Shown: positions 46,329 through 60,265, counted from the first letter of the stretch. The stretch is 64,000 nt of DNA from Chlorobiales bacterium Clorobi_01 (GCA_001602925.1 LUZT01000006.1:2569-66568), one strand, 5' to 3'. The notes: generated from the sequence alone by a model not told the origin. Numbers and translations: made by a program.

Positions 46329-47069
46329 ATGTTCCAATCTGATACATCGTTCAATCAGATTATCTTCGTGGAAGACGATACGTCGTTTCGTTCTATCATC
46401 CTTAAGTACCTTGAACAGCGCGGTTATCCGGTTACCGGAGCAGGCTCCGCCATTGATTTTTACAGAGAATTCGACCGGCAGCAGTACACCCTCGCCATTA
46501 TCGATGTCGGTCTGCCCGATCAAAGCGGTCTGGTGATTACAAAGTATGTTCGCGAAAATTCTTCGACCCGAATTCTCTTGCTGTCCGGTGATACATCGCA
46601 AGAAACTATGATCAACGGGTACGAGGCTGGTGCCGATCAGTTTCTGACAAAACCTGTCAACTTTCGATTGCTGGATGCCGCGCTTGGCAATCTTATTAAA
46701 AGAGGCGCCAGGCAAAATGATGGATTGTCTGAGGCGCTCATGAGCAAAACAGAAGATAAGAGCTGTTCGTATACATGGAGACTGCTTACTGAAGGCTGGG
46801 TGCTTGTTATTCCTTCCGGGGAAAAGTTTTTTCTTACAGGAAAGGAATATGCTTTTATTCACAAGCTGGTCGAAACGCCGAATGCGCCGGTATCCCGAAT
46901 GACTCTGCTTCGAGAACTCGGCTATCCCCTTGATGAGCACGGCCACCGTTCGCTTGAATCGCTGATCTATCGCCTCCGTAAAAAAATCTCACCAAGTCTC
47001 GAAACTCCCATTAAAACGGTCAACGGTTCCGGTTATATCTTTACGGCGAAAATTGAAATCGAAAGCTGA
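46329..47069 (+). CDS. OmpR-type response regulator, orphan
   Basis: A 246-residue protein. Receiver domain (about 9-120): acidic pair at 16-17 (VEDDTSF), phospho-acceptor Asp59 in LAIIDVGLPDQSG, switch Ser86 in LLLSGD, Lys108 in FLTKPV. A winged-helix DNA-binding domain follows (about 155-240) with FFLTGKEYAFIHKLVETPNAPVSR and HRSLESLIYRLRKKI. No histidine kinase is next to it, so the partner is unknown. GGGAG precedes the ATG by 12 bases. The gene stands at the head of an AT-rich block and could control the AidA/PixA pair downstream; inference from position. Confidence 0.88.
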   Translation: MFQSDTSFNQIIFVEDDTSFRSIILKYLEQRGYPVTGAGSAIDFYREFDRQQYTLAIIDVGLPDQSGLVITKYVRENSSTRILLLSGDTSQETMINGYEAGADQFLTKPVNFRLLDAALGNLIKRGARQNDGLSEALMSKTEDKSCSYTWRLLTEGWVLVIPSGEKFFLTGKEYAFIHKLVETPNAPVSRMTLLRELGYPLDEHGHRSLESLIYRLRKKISPSLETPIKTVNGSGYIFTAKIEIES

Positions 47070-47237
47070 TATTTTCTGATTGTTATTTCTTGTTGGGAAA
47101 TATTGGGAAATATTGATTCGGTATGCAGAATATTTTTTTCATATTGATGCGAGTAGGTATTTCATGTTCTTTGTGCTGATGACTTAATTGATAAGTTATG
47201 CTTAATCATTCTTAACATTAAGAAGGAGGGTGGGGTA

Positions 47238-47756
47238 ATGTCAAAAACAATAAATATTGATGTCGTATTTGATACGGTAACTATTGAAAGTAAATACGGA
47301 TCGGGTGGTAGCCCTGATAAACCAATAGGTATTGCGCATAGTGATGCCTATATGATTGCGCAGCAAGTACTTGTAGAGAGCGGACAGGCAACTGCAGATC
47401 TTGTGATTAAGGCTCTTGTAAATGATACGATTCGCTGGCGGTCAGAGTCCCTGAGCGGGAATACGGATCAATCTGCGATTATTTATAAGATTGCAAAATT
47501 TTCAGGGGATCAAGTTACCTCTGATGTGCAAATGCGGGTTTCTTACCCTCCTACTCCGATCCCGAATTCCAGCAACCCAACTGCATATACCTCTGTTGAT
47601 ACGCAGGCGGATATTTTTATGAGCTGCGAGGTGCTGAGAAAAGGTACGGAAGGTTACATGATTTACTTCTATCTCGTTAACAAAGATGAGGTTACTGGCG
47701 CGTTGAAAACTTATGGGTATTATTACTGGGACCCGACTATTAAAGTTATTGGATAA
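47238..47756 (+). CDS. AidA/PixA-family inclusion-body protein (copy 1)
   Basis: A 172-residue protein recognised by the PixA/AidA pattern: an N-terminal strand INIDVVFDTVTI, a central DTIRWRSESLSGNTDQSAIIYKI and terminal YMIYFYLVNKDEVTGALKTYGYYYWDP. Family members form inclusion bodies (PixA) or appear under quorum control (AidA); no biochemical role is known. AAGGAGG precedes the ATG closely. The gene is AT-rich (about 42 percent GC in a sampled line). It lies downstream of an orphan response regulator and has a relative 180 bases further on. Confidence 0.75.
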   Translation: MSKTINIDVVFDTVTIESKYGSGGSPDKPIGIAHSDAYMIAQQVLVESGQATADLVIKALVNDTIRWRSESLSGNTDQSAIIYKIAKFSGDQVTSDVQMRVSYPPTPIPNSSNPTAYTSVDTQADIFMSCEVLRKGTEGYMIYFYLVNKDEVTGALKTYGYYYWDPTIKVIG

Positions 47757-47776
47757 TAGACTTGCTTGACTGATAT

Positions 47777-47821
47777 AATCGACCATTCCCCAGTTATCTG
47801 AGGAGTGGTCGATTGGTGTTT
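47777..47821 (+). terminator. Hairpin after AidA/PixA-like copy 1
   Basis: AATCGACCATTCC (47777-47789) and GGAGTGGTCGATT (47802-47814) form a 13-bp stem with one G-T pair. GGTGTTTT follows. Probable terminator. Confidence 0.75.
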
Positions 47822-47935
47822 TACGCGTAATGTTCTGAAGAAGATTATGTGTCGTGTGGAGAAGAAACCCTTTTAACGCGTGCTGGCTTAGCTCTGAATA
47901 TTTCTTTTAGAAAACAGTCTATTAACCTATAGGTA

Positions 47936-48463
47936 ATGATAATTGATGTAAAAGTTGTGCTGGCGTCGGTTTTCTTTTGGCAAAAGCATCAAAATCTTAG
48001 TCTTCGCGTGGACAAGCCGACAGCAATTGCAGCTGATGAAGTTATTTTTGTGGTTACGCCGAGAAAAAGTGTGATGCATAATGGGGCACATCATTTAAAA
48101 ATTTATTCTCAAAAAGATGATGTGCTGCGTTGGCGTTTTAGTGCGATGGCTAGTGATAAATATTATGCTATTCTTTATGATATTAATGATAAGCCATCGT
48201 CGGTTAATCTGACGACGGATTTACAGATGATCGTTGAAAGCAAGTCTCGTCCACTGCCAAATCCGGATAATCCTACAGAATACATTCCATTCGAATATAT
48301 AGATGTTTATTTGCAGTCAAGAGTAAGAGATTTCGGGGAGAGACGTTATACTTTATTGTATTATGTTCTTGAACGAGATGCTATTAGTGGGGTATTTGGT
48401 ATAAAGGGGTACTTTTCCTGTGATTTTAAACTTAAAATTCTTCCGCGAATGAAAGAGTTATAA
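47936..48463 (+). CDS. AidA/PixA-family inclusion-body protein (copy 2)
   Basis: A 175-residue protein sharing the plan of copy 1: N-terminal strand IIDVKVVLAS, DDVLRWRFSAMASDKYYAILYDI in the centre (matching DTIRWRSESLSG..AIIYKI), proline-rich RPLPNPDNPTEY (matching TPIPNSSNPTAY) and terminal LLYYVLERDAISGVFGIKGYFSCD. The two are related paralogues but far diverged. AT-rich. No strong ribosome-binding site is seen. Function unknown. Confidence 0.7.
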   Translation: MIIDVKVVLASVFFWQKHQNLSLRVDKPTAIAADEVIFVVTPRKSVMHNGAHHLKIYSQKDDVLRWRFSAMASDKYYAILYDINDKPSSVNLTTDLQMIVESKSRPLPNPDNPTEYIPFEYIDVYLQSRVRDFGERRYTLLYYVLERDAISGVFGIKGYFSCDFKLKILPRMKEL

Positions 48464-48715
48464 TTGTTTATGTCTGGGTTTGGTGAAATTACTTGTAGAA
48501 AAAGATTTGGGAAGAGAGGCGATAGTGACTTTTCTTTTTTTTATTTAATAGATTGTATGCCGATAGAAAATGCGATCAGATGTGAAATGAAATTTGATTG
48601 TGCTGGTTCTATTGGTTAAGGCGTGGGTTTGGTCTTCATGCTGATGCGACGTTATGGGCATAGTGTTTTGATGCCAAAAGGTATTGTTCTTTTTGCTTAT
48701 GATATCACAAACAAT

Positions 48716-49489
48716 TCAGAAGACTTTTTGTGACATTAAGCAGTAATTGCAATCTACCTTTCCACCCCCAAACGCCCTCAACACCACAAACTTAATACCC
48801 TTCCGCACTGCCTGAGCGGCGGAGTGATAGTGACCGCTGAGGCAGGCGCGGATGTTCGGGTAGCGGAACAGGATAGCGGTGACCTCTTCGTGGTTCCACA
48901 ACAGGCCGTGTTTTTCGTCGGTGGTCTCTTCGAGGAGCGGTAAATGGCTGAGGATGATGACCGGCTCTTCGTTTTTCAGTGCGAGGTCGAGTTCGTGGAC
49001 GAGCCATTCGAGCTGGCGGCTGCCGATGGCTCCGCAGTAGAAGGGGGCTTTGACGATATCGCGGTAGTATTCGAGTAGGTGCCGGTCGGCTTCGGTTTGC
49101 GGTTCAGAGATTACTGACACGTCCATGCCGTCGAGCACGATGAAGCGGACGCCGTGCGAGCTGAAGGTGTAGTAGAGGCTGTCGAGCCCCATGATCGCTT
49201 TGTAGCGTTCGGGCGGCACGGCCAGGCAGTGGTTGCCTGCGACGTGATAAACCTTACCGGGGAAACGGGCGAGCATGTCGCGCACGGCGATGAGGTCTTT
49301 CTCGGCTTCGGGGCCTTCTCGGCTGATGAGGTCGCCGAGCTGGATGACGAACTCCGCACCCTCGCGCGTCCAGTGCTCAATGCATCGTTCGAGACCGGCT
49401 TGCGTCTGGTTGCCGGTCTCGGATTCGGGGTTGTAGTGAATATCGGTGACGATGCCGAACCGGAGCGTGTCGTGTTTCGTCTCGCTCAT
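48716..49489 (-). CDS. Calcineurin-like metallophosphoesterase
   Basis: A 257-residue protein starting MSETKHDTLRF, 11 bases after prfB. Motifs: FGIVTDIHYN (Asp, His), VIQLGDLI (Gly-Asp), VAGNHCL (Gly-Asn-His), ILSHLPL and CLSGHYHS (Gly-His-x-His). Two metals are bound in the active site. It may be a nucleotide phosphodiesterase (CpdA-like) or a phosphatase. The substrate is unknown. Reading begins after the prfB stop; sequence further upstream in this frame is only a shadow of prfB. Confidence 0.85.
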   Translation of the reverse strand: MSETKHDTLRFGIVTDIHYNPESETGNQTQAGLERCIEHWTREGAEFVIQLGDLISREGPEAEKDLIAVRDMLARFPGKVYHVAGNHCLAVPPERYKAIMGLDSLYYTFSSHGVRFIVLDGMDVSVISEPQTEADRHLLEYYRDIVKAPFYCGAIGSRQLEWLVHELDLALKNEEPVIILSHLPLLEETTDEKHGLLWNHEEVTAILFRYPNIRACLSGHYHSAAQAVRKGIKFVVLRAFGGGKVDCNYCLMSQKVF

Positions 49490-49500
49490 CGCTTCGTTGC

Positions 49501-50596
49501 TCAGTCGCCGAATTCGGAGAGGTAGCGCTGGATGTAGTCGTCGATGTCGCCGTCGAGCACGTTTTCGACGTCGAAGCGCTCGTAGTTGGTGCGGTGATCC
49601 TTGATGCGGCGGTCGTCGAGCACGTAGCTGCGAATCTGGCTGCCCCACTCGATCTTCTTTTTCTTGCCCTCGATCTCGCGCTTTTTAGCCTCCTCCTCTT
49701 CCCGCCTGCGCTGGTAGAGCTGGGCCATGAGCATCTTCATCGCCCGCTCGCGGTTCTGGAGCTGCGAGCGCTCTTCCTGGCAGCCGACGACGATGCCCGA
49801 TGGAATATGCTTGATGCGCACGGCGGTTTCGACCTTGTTGACGTTCTGGCCGCCTTTGCCGCCGCTGCGGAAGGTGGAGAGTTCGAGGTCCTCCTTGCGC
49901 ACCTCGATGTCAACGTCCGGCGGTGCTTCCGGGTAGGTGAAGACGCTGGCGAACGAGGTGTGGCGACGGGCGTTCGAGTCGTAGGGCGACACCCTGACGA
50001 GCCGGTGCACGCCGTTCTCCGCCTTGAGGTAGCCGTAGGCGTAAGGCCCGATAATTTCAAGCGTTGCACTCTTGATGCCCGCGCCCTCACCCTCCTGGTA
50101 GTCGTCGGTAAAAACCTTGAAGCCCTTGCGCTCGGCCCATCGCATGTACATGCGGTAGAGCATCTCCGCCCAGTCCTGCGCCTCGGTGCCGCCCGCGCCG
50201 GCGTGAATGATAATCATGGCGTTGCCTGCGTCGTCCTTGCCGGAGAGCATTTTGCGGAACTCCATCTTGCCCAGCTCCTCCTCGATGCGGTCGAGCGTGG
50301 CGTCGAGGTCAGACACAAGTGATTCATCCTCGAGCTCGATGGCGATCTCGATCTCCTCGCTTGCATTGCGCGCCGCCGTGCTGAGTTCGTCGAACTCATC
50401 GATCCACGACTTGTGCTCTTTCAGCTCCAGGATCAGCGCGTTGGCCGTTTTCTGGTCGTTCCAGAAATCGGGAGCTGCCGAAATCTTCTCCAGGTCGCTT
50501 ATCTTTTCTTTGCGTTCATCGATGTTAAAGATACCCCCGTAACTGGTTCAGGCGGTGCTCGATGGCGTGCAGGCGATCTTTTTCGGCGTCAAACAT
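49501..50596 (-). CDS. prfB: Peptide chain release factor 2, programmed frameshift
   Basis: The full protein needs a +1 frameshift. A 23-codon first frame from ATG 50596 ends at TAA (50527-50525); continuing at 50526 in the +1 frame reads [14 protein letters not shown] and onward to 49501. The result has about 365 residues. RF2 hallmarks: [35 protein letters not shown] and the GGQ motif in [19 protein letters not shown]. The last two residues before the shift are Tyr-Leu (GGGGGTATCTT). The site is the classic autoregulation point, but the stop is UAA. Confidence 0.95.
50524..50538 (-). promoter_or_regulatory. prfB programmed +1 frameshift site with UAA stop
   Basis: On the minus strand GGGGG (50538-50534), TAT, CTT, TAA, C (50524). 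The G run is a Shine-Dalgarno-like stimulator three bases before the CTT slip codon. Other known prfB sites usually have TGA here. Here the stop is TAA, which both RF1 and RF2 can read. Confidence 0.9.
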
Positions 50597-50863
50597 GGTC
50601 GTAAAATTCAGGTTGTGGTTGAAACTGTGCTCACGAAAAGAATCATTTTTTTCAATGAAAACAAATCCGGCAGGCAGTGTAGTTCGCAGTGGCAGAAATA
50701 AGATGCTTCCCGGCGGGGGAAAGAGTGGTACATTTCATATTTTCATGAATGAAAAACAGGGGTTTTCGGTATTGCTCAGCTTTATGATGATGGCCGAAGC
50801 CTGTTCCCGGATAGTGCTGCCGGTCTCCGGAGGCGCGGTCTGAAGTTCCACTCATTACAGCCT

Positions 50864-52876
50864 ATGAAGCCAGAGTTTGTCCTGCCAGCCCCGATTCGTC
50901 CAGACCGCCCCTTTGACGGCCGCCGGCGCGTTGTGATCGACCGTGTATTTCCTGAAATCGATGGAGGCCGCTTTCCTGTCAAAAGAGTTGATGGCGACCG
51001 GATGACCGTCGAGGCCGATATTTTCACCGATGGTGCGGATACCATTGTCGCCGAGCTGCTGTACCGCCGGAAGGGCGAGGCGGCGTGGAGCGCGGTTCCG
51101 ATGACACACCTCGGCAACGACCGCTGGACGGCGTCGTTCGAGGTGGGTGCGCCGGGCATGTGTGAATATACCGTGCAGGGCTGGGTCGACCATTTCGAGA
51201 CCTGGCGGAAGGGGCTGCAGAAGAAGCTCGATGCGGGGCAGGATGTGTCGCTTGACCTGCGCATCGGCGCGACCATCGTGGAGTTAGGCGCGGCGCGGGC
51301 GAAGGACGAGGATGCGGGCACGCTGCACCACTACGTCGGTCTGCTCTCGGTTGGCGGCAGCGATGCCGCGGTCGAGGCTGCGCTGAGCGAGGGGCTTCTG
51401 GCGGCCATGCGGCGCTCGCCCGAAAAAGCGATGGCGACGCTGTACGACAAGATTCTGCTGCTTCAGATCGACCAGAAAAAGGCCGGATTCAGCACCTGGT
51501 ACGAATTTTTCCCACGCTCGTGGGCGGAGGAGCCTGGCAAGCACGGCACTTTCCGCGACTGCATAAAAATCCTGCCGCGCATCGCCCGGATGGGCTTCGA
51601 CGTGATTTATCTTCCGCCGATCCACCCCATCGGCGTGACGAAGCGCAAGGGCAAGAACAACGCGCTCGTCGCCGGGCCGGACGATCCGGGAAGCTGCTGG
51701 GCCATCGGCGGCGCTGATGGCGGCCACACCTCGGTGCATCCCGAACTCGGCACGATGGAGGAGTTCGAGGCATTCGTGCAGGAGGCCGACAAAGAGGGCA
51801 TTGCGGTGGCGCTCGACATCGCCTTCCAGTGCTCGCCCGACCATCCGTGGGTCAAGGAGCATCCGCAGTGGTTCCGCTGGCGTCCGGACGGCACGGTGCA
51901 GTTCGCCGAGAATCCGCCGAAGCGCTACGAGGACATCCTGCCCATCGACTTCGAGTCTGAGGACTGGCAGAATCTGTGGACGGCGCTGCGCGACGTGTTC
52001 ATTTTCTGGATCGGCAAGGGGGTCAAAATCTTCCGCGTTGACAATCCGCACACCAAGGCGTTCGGTTTCTGGGAGTGGGCGCTCGGCTCGATCCGCGAGC
52101 AGCATCCCGAGACGATGTTCCTCGCCGAGGCGTTCACCCACCCGAAGCTGATGGCGCGGCTCGCGAAGGGCGGCTACACCCATTCCTACACCTACTTCAC
52201 CTGGCGCAACACCAAGCACGAGTTGCAGGAGTACCTCACCGAGCTGACCCAGACCGAGCTGCGCGAGTACATGCGCCCGAACTTCTGGCCCAACACGCCG
52301 GACATTCTGCACGAGGAGTTGCAGGGCGGCAGCCGCGCACGCTTCATCATCCGCTTCGTGCTCGCCGCCACGCTCTCGTCGAACTACGGCATGTACGGCC
52401 CGGCCTACGAACTGTGCGAGCACGTGCCGTATCCCGGCAAGGAGGAGTACCTCGATTCGGAGAAGTACGAAATCAAGCAGTGGGATCTCGACCGCCCTGG
52501 TAACATCCGCTCCGAGATCGCGATGGTCAACCGCATTCGCCACAACAATCCGGCGCTCCAGCAGACCAGCGACATCACCTTCGTGAAGATCGATGTGTCG
52601 CAAGGTCAGGAGCACGACCAGCTCATGGGCTACGTCAAGTGCTCGCCCGACGGCTCGAACATCATTCTCACGGTGGTCACGCTCGACGACCACAACACGC
52701 GCGGCGGCTGGCTGCGTTTTCCGCTCGAAAAGTTCGGCCTGCCGCACACCGAGCGCTTCACGGTCGAAGACCTGGTTTCAGGGCGCACCTTCGAGTGGAA
52801 CGGCGAGTGGAACTACGTCGAGCTGAATCCGCACGTCATGCCGGCGCACATTTTCAGGGTCAATCTCCCATCATAA
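50864..52876 (+). CDS. glgE: Alpha-1,4-glucan:maltose-1-phosphate maltosyltransferase
   Basis: A 670-residue GH13_3 protein. The GlgE-type N-terminal domain (PIRPDRPFDGRRRVVIDRVFPEIDGGRFPVKR) is followed by the GH13 barrel: FPRSWAEEP, YLPPIHPIGVTKRKGKNN, ALDIAFQCSPDHPW, IFRVDNPHTKA (Asp nucleophile), FLAEAFTHPKL (Glu) and the NYGMYGPAYELCEH part. It adds maltose from maltose 1-phosphate to alpha-glucan. It lies 24 bases before treS-mak, whose kinase makes its substrate. Confidence 0.93.
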   Translation: MKPEFVLPAPIRPDRPFDGRRRVVIDRVFPEIDGGRFPVKRVDGDRMTVEADIFTDGADTIVAELLYRRKGEAAWSAVPMTHLGNDRWTASFEVGAPGMCEYTVQGWVDHFETWRKGLQKKLDAGQDVSLDLRIGATIVELGAARAKDEDAGTLHHYVGLLSVGGSDAAVEAALSEGLLAAMRRSPEKAMATLYDKILLLQIDQKKAGFSTWYEFFPRSWAEEPGKHGTFRDCIKILPRIARMGFDVIYLPPIHPIGVTKRKGKNNALVAGPDDPGSCWAIGGADGGHTSVHPELGTMEEFEAFVQEADKEGIAVALDIAFQCSPDHPWVKEHPQWFRWRPDGTVQFAENPPKRYEDILPIDFESEDWQNLWTALRDVFIFWIGKGVKIFRVDNPHTKAFGFWEWALGSIREQHPETMFLAEAFTHPKLMARLAKGGYTHSYTYFTWRNTKHELQEYLTELTQTELREYMRPNFWPNTPDILHEELQGGSRARFIIRFVLAATLSSNYGMYGPAYELCEHVPYPGKEEYLDSEKYEIKQWDLDRPGNIRSEIAMVNRIRHNNPALQQTSDITFVKIDVSQGQEHDQLMGYVKCSPDGSNIILTVVTLDDHNTRGGWLRFPLEKFGLPHTERFTVEDLVSGRTFEWNGEWNYVELNPHVMPAHIFRVNLPS

Positions 52877-52900
52877 CCTAACGCACCTTTTTTACCACCA

Positions 52901-56227
<3,327 letters not shown>

Positions 56228-56245
56228 CCCATCCGCACCCTTCAC

Positions 56246-56284
56246 GCCTGTCTCGCGCTTGCAAACGCGAGACAGGCTTTTTTT
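56246..56284 (+). terminator. Terminator of glgE-treS operon
   Basis: GCCTGTCTCGCG (56246-56257) and CGCGAGACAGGC (56266-56277) form a perfect 12-bp stem followed by seven T. It lies about 20 bases after the treS stop. Confidence 0.92.
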
Positions 56285-56297
56285 GCCACGCGATTCC

Positions 56298-56945
56298 ATG
56301 AATGAACATCATTTCGAAACCACGGTCAGCGGTCGCTATCTGGTTGAATCGCCGCCCGGCAGCGGCCCGTTTCCGCTGCTCGCCGGATTTCACGGCTACG
56401 GCCAGACCGCCGAAGACGAGCTGGAGCTGCTGCGTAACATCCCCGGCTCGGACAGATGGGTCCGCTTGTCGATAGAGGCGCTGCATCCGTTCATCAACGC
56501 CAAAGGCCAGCCCGGCACCAGCTGGATGACCCGGCGCGACCGCGACCGACGCATCGCTGAAAACGTGCGCTACGTCGATGCGGTGATCGAGCGCGTGATG
56601 GCGGAGCAGCCGGTCGATGGTCGCCTCGTGCTCCACGGCTTTTCGCAAGGCGCGGGAATGGCCTGCCGAACCGCCGTGCTTGGGTGCCATCCGGTCGTAG
56701 GCGTGATGCTCCTTGGCGGCGACATCCCGCCGGAAATCGACGACTGCTCAAGGATGCGCGCCGTGCACATTGGGCGGGGTGATCGTGACCGGTTCTATCC
56801 GCAGAAGCGTTTCGAGGCCGATGTTGCCCGCTTGCGAGAAGCTGGCGTCGATACGATGGAGAACCCGTATCGGGGAGCTCACGGGCCAACGGCTGAGTAT
56901 TTTGATGATGCGGGAAGGTTTCTAAACGAGATAGGGAGAGGGTGA
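56298..56945 (+). CDS. Alpha/beta-hydrolase (carboxylesterase/phospholipase-type)
   Basis: A 215-residue protein, start chosen at ATG 56298 (MNEHHFETTV). The nucleophile elbow is LVLHGFSQGAGMA (Ser), with an Asp in GRGDRDRFYP and the His in YRGAHGPT. FHGYGQTAEDEL is the oxyanion region. It resembles predicted esterases of the carboxylesterase/phospholipase 2 family. Substrate unknown. Confidence 0.8.
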   Translation: MNEHHFETTVSGRYLVESPPGSGPFPLLAGFHGYGQTAEDELELLRNIPGSDRWVRLSIEALHPFINAKGQPGTSWMTRRDRDRRIAENVRYVDAVIERVMAEQPVDGRLVLHGFSQGAGMACRTAVLGCHPVVGVMLLGGDIPPEIDDCSRMRAVHIGRGDRDRFYPQKRFEADVARLREAGVDTMENPYRGAHGPTAEYFDDAGRFLNEIGRG

Positions 56946-56972
56946 GTTAAAGGCACTTGGGTTGCTCCTGCG

Positions 56973-57092
56973 GTCATTCTAAGTCCGACGCTGTCGGGCA
57001 AAGAATCCAGAGAAGTTTTGTAACGCCTTTTAAATTATTCTGTTATCTGCTGATTTTGAAGAAGCTGGATTCTTCACTTCGTTCAGAATGAC
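56973..57092. repeat. MITE-like inverted-repeat element
   Basis: A 120-base block bounded by GTCATTCTA and CAGAATGAC (imperfect inverted repeats) with an inner inverted pair AAGAATCCAG (57000-57010) and CTGGATTCTT (57064-57073). Each arm therefore follows GTCATTCT...AAGAATCCAG, and the left arm contains CCGACGCTGTCGG, a small palindrome. No target duplication was recognised. It resembles the extragenic palindromes seen in many genomes, a recollection not checked. Confidence 0.65.
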
Positions 57093-57111
57093 AATCAAAT
57101 GCTGACTTGGC

Positions 57112-57930
57112 TTACTTCGCCTTCTTCGCCTCGTTCCACAGCCCGTCGAGTTCCTCAGCCGAGAACTCCTTCCAGCTTTTTCCTGAAGCCAGGACAGAGG
57201 CTTCGACTTTCCGGAAGCGATCCATGAACTTGTTGGTCGCCTTGCGCAGGGCGTCTTCGGGGTTGGCGTCGATAAAACGGCTGTAGTTGACGATGGTGAA
57301 GAGCAGGTCGCCGAACTCTTCTTCGCGCTCCCGCTTGTCCGCTGCTTTGCGCAACTCGCCTATTTCCTCCATGAGCTTGTCGAGTACCCCTTCGTCGCTT
57401 GGCCAGTCGAAACCGACGCCCGCCACCTTTTTCTGCACCCGGTAGGCGCGAAGCAGCTCCGACATCGCCTTCGGCACACCGTCGAGCAGGCTTGTGCGTC
57501 CTTCCTTCATCTTGAGGTTTTCCCAGTTGCCGAGTACATCCTGCTCGGTCTCGGCTTTCACGTCGCCGAACACATGCGGATGGCGGCTGATGAGCTTGTG
57601 GCAGAGCGCCTCGAAGACATCGACGAACGAGAATTTGTCCGCCTCATCGGCCAGCAATACCTGGAAGCAGACGTGCAGGAACAGGTCGCCCAGCTCCTTT
57701 TTCAGCTCAGGATCGTCCCCCGTGTCGATGGCATGTACCAGCTCGTAGCTCTCTTCGAGCAAGAGGTGCGCCAGCGATTCCGGTGTCTGTTTGCGATCCC
57801 ACGGACACTCCGAGCGCAGCACCCGCACCAGATTCACCACCCGCTCGAAGTGCTCGGCAGGCGTGACGGCGTTATGATTGAGAACGGACTCCTTGAGGAC
57901 TTCGATGGACTGGCTGGCTTCGTGCTTCAT
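57112..57930 (-). CDS. mazG: Nucleoside triphosphate pyrophosphohydrolase MazG
   Basis: A 272-residue tandem MazG protein from ATG 57930 (a TTG at 57960 is possible). The first domain has LRSECPWDRKQTPESLAHLLLEE and ELKKELGDLFLHV; the second has EEFGDLLFTIVNYSRF. Each shows the E-x-x-E and E-x-x-D metal sites. It clears non-canonical nucleoside triphosphates. It is alone on the minus strand. Confidence 0.93.
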   Translation of the reverse strand: MKHEASQSIEVLKESVLNHNAVTPAEHFERVVNLVRVLRSECPWDRKQTPESLAHLLLEESYELVHAIDTGDDPELKKELGDLFLHVCFQVLLADEADKFSFVDVFEALCHKLISRHPHVFGDVKAETEQDVLGNWENLKMKEGRTSLLDGVPKAMSELLRAYRVQKKVAGVGFDWPSDEGVLDKLMEEIGELRKAADKREREEEFGDLLFTIVNYSRFIDANPEDALRKATNKFMDRFRKVEASVLASGKSWKEFSAEELDGLWNEAKKAK

Positions 57931-58118
57931 GATGTCGAGGGCTTGTTGCAATGTGCCCAAAGTTACTATTTAGGCCGGAGAATCCGTACTATTGAAATGA
58001 GGCTTTTTTGTCCCGTAAACAACAAGGGATTGGGCTAAAGCCCTGATTTATTTTGTGTTGTCAGTCATCCCCGGCTTAAAAGCTGGGGCAATTTCAGCAG
58101 TCAGAGAATCACTATCTC

Positions 58119-58790
58119 ATGAACCTCGCAGGAACAACCGCCGTTGTGACCGGCTCCAGCTCCGGTATCGGACTCGCCACATGCTGCGCACTGCTCGATG
58201 CCGGAGCCTCGGTGTTCGGCCTCAGCCGCCGCGAGACGCCCATCGCGCACGAGCGGTTCCGCTGGCTCAAGACCGATGTGACCATCGAGTCGGAGATCGA
58301 TCGGGCGTTCGAGGCGATTTTCACCGAGCATGGGCGCGTCGATCTGCTTGTCAACAATGCCGGATTCGGCTTTTTCAGCGACATCGAGCTGATCGATCCG
58401 GCGGAGTGGCGAAAGCTGATCGACACCAACCTTACGGCCATGTTCCTCTGTTCGCGCAAGGTGGTGCCGTCGATGAAAGCCGCCGGGCGCGGCATGATCG
58501 TCAACATCGGCTCGGTGGCGGGCAAGCGCGGCATCAAGGGCGGCACAGCCTACTGCGCTTCCAAATTCGCGGTCAACGGCTTCTCCGAATCGCTCATGGA
58601 GGAGCTGCGCGGCTTCGGTATCCGCGTGGCGTGCCTCAACCCCGGCTCGGTGATGACCGAATTTTTCGACCACGCCGGTATCGAACCGAAAAAGCATATG
58701 CAGCCTGATGACCTCGCCCGGCTGATCGTCTCGCTTGTTGAATTGCCTGACGGTATGCTTCCCGATGAAATGACTGTCCGGCCATTGTAA
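58119..58790 (+). CDS. Short-chain dehydrogenase/reductase
   Basis: A 223-residue SDR: cofactor motif TGSSSGIGLATC, NNAGFGFFSD, catalytic Ser in NIGSVAG and YCASKFAVNGFSESL (Tyr-x-x-x-Lys). Classical SDR with unknown substrate. It lies 21 bases upstream of mnmE, probably in one transcript. Confidence 0.85.
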   Translation: MNLAGTTAVVTGSSSGIGLATCCALLDAGASVFGLSRRETPIAHERFRWLKTDVTIESEIDRAFEAIFTEHGRVDLLVNNAGFGFFSDIELIDPAEWRKLIDTNLTAMFLCSRKVVPSMKAAGRGMIVNIGSVAGKRGIKGGTAYCASKFAVNGFSESLMEELRGFGIRVACLNPGSVMTEFFDHAGIEPKKHMQPDDLARLIVSLVELPDGMLPDEMTVRPL

Positions 58791-58811
58791 CTCATAAAAT
58801 TGTTTTGACTT

Positions 58812-60233
<1,422 letters not shown>

Positions 60234-60265
60234 GTGCTTGCCAGAAATAAAAGATCGTAACTGCA

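Noticed and set aside
46143-46946. 267-codon minus-strand frame over the response regulator
   Set aside because: The plus-strand frame has an intact receiver and winged-helix domain; the minus one has no recognisable motif.
48470-48619. 49-codon frame right after the second AidA/PixA-like gene
   Set aside because: It starts six bases after the previous stop but has no ribosome-binding site or recognisable sequence; too little to call.
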